Shown piece after piece: positions 5,663-5,855 of a DNA stretch of 5,855 nt (its first letter is position 1; each line of letters begins with the position of its first letter). This DNA is from Clostridia bacterium (GTDB lineage: Bacteria; Bacillota; Clostridia; Lachnospirales; Anaerotignaceae), in contig CAAEMG010000014.1 in the NCBI GenBank assembly GCA_900757025.1, positions 1-5,855 of the forward strand. The letters are read 5' to 3'. The notes below the pieces were generated by a model, which worked only from the letters and a program-made list of their open reading frames with translations, made no database searches and was not told the origin of the DNA. A program made the translations under genes and the position numbers.

Positions 5663-5855
5663 ATGGATGAAAGAATAAAAACACTTGCAAAAAATCTTGT
5701 AAATTACTCTTGCAGAGTTCAAAAGGGTGAAAACGTAATGATAAGCTGCCACGGAACAGCTCCCATTCCCCTTGTTAAACAGATAATAAAAGAAGTATAT
5801 AAAGTAGGCGCAAACCCATACTGGGAAATAAAAACAAGCGATGTTGAAAGAGAAA
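5663..5855 (+). CDS. Aminopeptidase, M29 family (5' part, cut by window edge)
   Basis: The 64 residues present begin MDERIKTLAKNLVNYSCRVQ and continue with KGENVMISCHGTAPIPLVKQ and EVYKVGANPYWEI. This is the N-terminal pattern of M29 metallo-aminopeptidases (the AmpS/PepS/thermophilic aminopeptidase group): cytosolic enzymes of about 370-410 residues that remove N-terminal amino acids using a two-metal centre. The metal ligands lie in the C-terminal part, outside this window, so activity cannot be judged. The ATG at 5663 has AAAGGAG ten bases upstream and a good promoter further up. It is transcribed divergently from the DUF1538 operon, with no evident functional tie beyond adjacency. Confidence 0.88.
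   Translation, partial: MDERIKTLAKNLVNYSCRVQKGENVMISCHGTAPIPLVKQIIKEVYKVGANPYWEIKTSDVERE

Overview
This window looks like chromosomal DNA from a low-GC Gram-positive anaerobe of the class Clostridia (Bacillota). The signs are AT-rich spacers, strong AGGAGG-type ribosome binding sites, three TTG starts backed by such sites, consensus SigA-type promoters, and clostridial families (a C-GCAxxG-C-C cysteine protein, a DUF1538 protein paired with a P-II-like protein, an M29 aminopeptidase). Placement is by gene content and style only; no marker gene allows finer assignment.

Layout. (1) Positions 1-1716, minus strand: a compact three-gene operon, read right to left as a PadR repressor, a HAAS-domain membrane protein, and an unrecognised membrane-anchored protein. 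The genes overlap. The promoter is a perfect TTGACA-17-TATAAT and lies inside a large symmetric dyad, the probable autoregulatory operator. A GAGGAG at the left edge hints at a fourth gene outside the window. (2) Positions 1748-2696, plus strand: a divergent promoter, a C-GCAxxG-C-C family protein, and the N-terminal half of a PnuC-type NMN/nicotinamide riboside transporter that stops after about 127 codons (probably a broken gene). (3) Positions 2697-3036: no convincing gene. It holds a GC-richer, hairpin-dense segment resembling a dispersed intergenic repeat, which may mark where the PnuC gene lost its 3' half. (4) Positions 3037-5398, minus strand: an extended -10 promoter, an integral membrane protein made of two tandem DUF1538 repeats, then a soluble protein of two P-II-like domains 30 bp downstream, closed by a strong terminator that can serve both strands. 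(5) Positions 5581-5855, plus strand: a good promoter and the first 64 codons of an M29 aminopeptidase that runs off the right edge.

How they work together. The PadR operon looks like an envelope-signal cassette: a repressor that probably controls its own operon plus two membrane proteins with extracytoplasmic domains. The DUF1538/P-II pair looks like a transporter with a dedicated cytosolic regulator; a duplicated membrane unit is matched by a duplicated P-II unit. This is the most interesting system here, because neither its substrate nor the P-II ligand can be read from the sequence.
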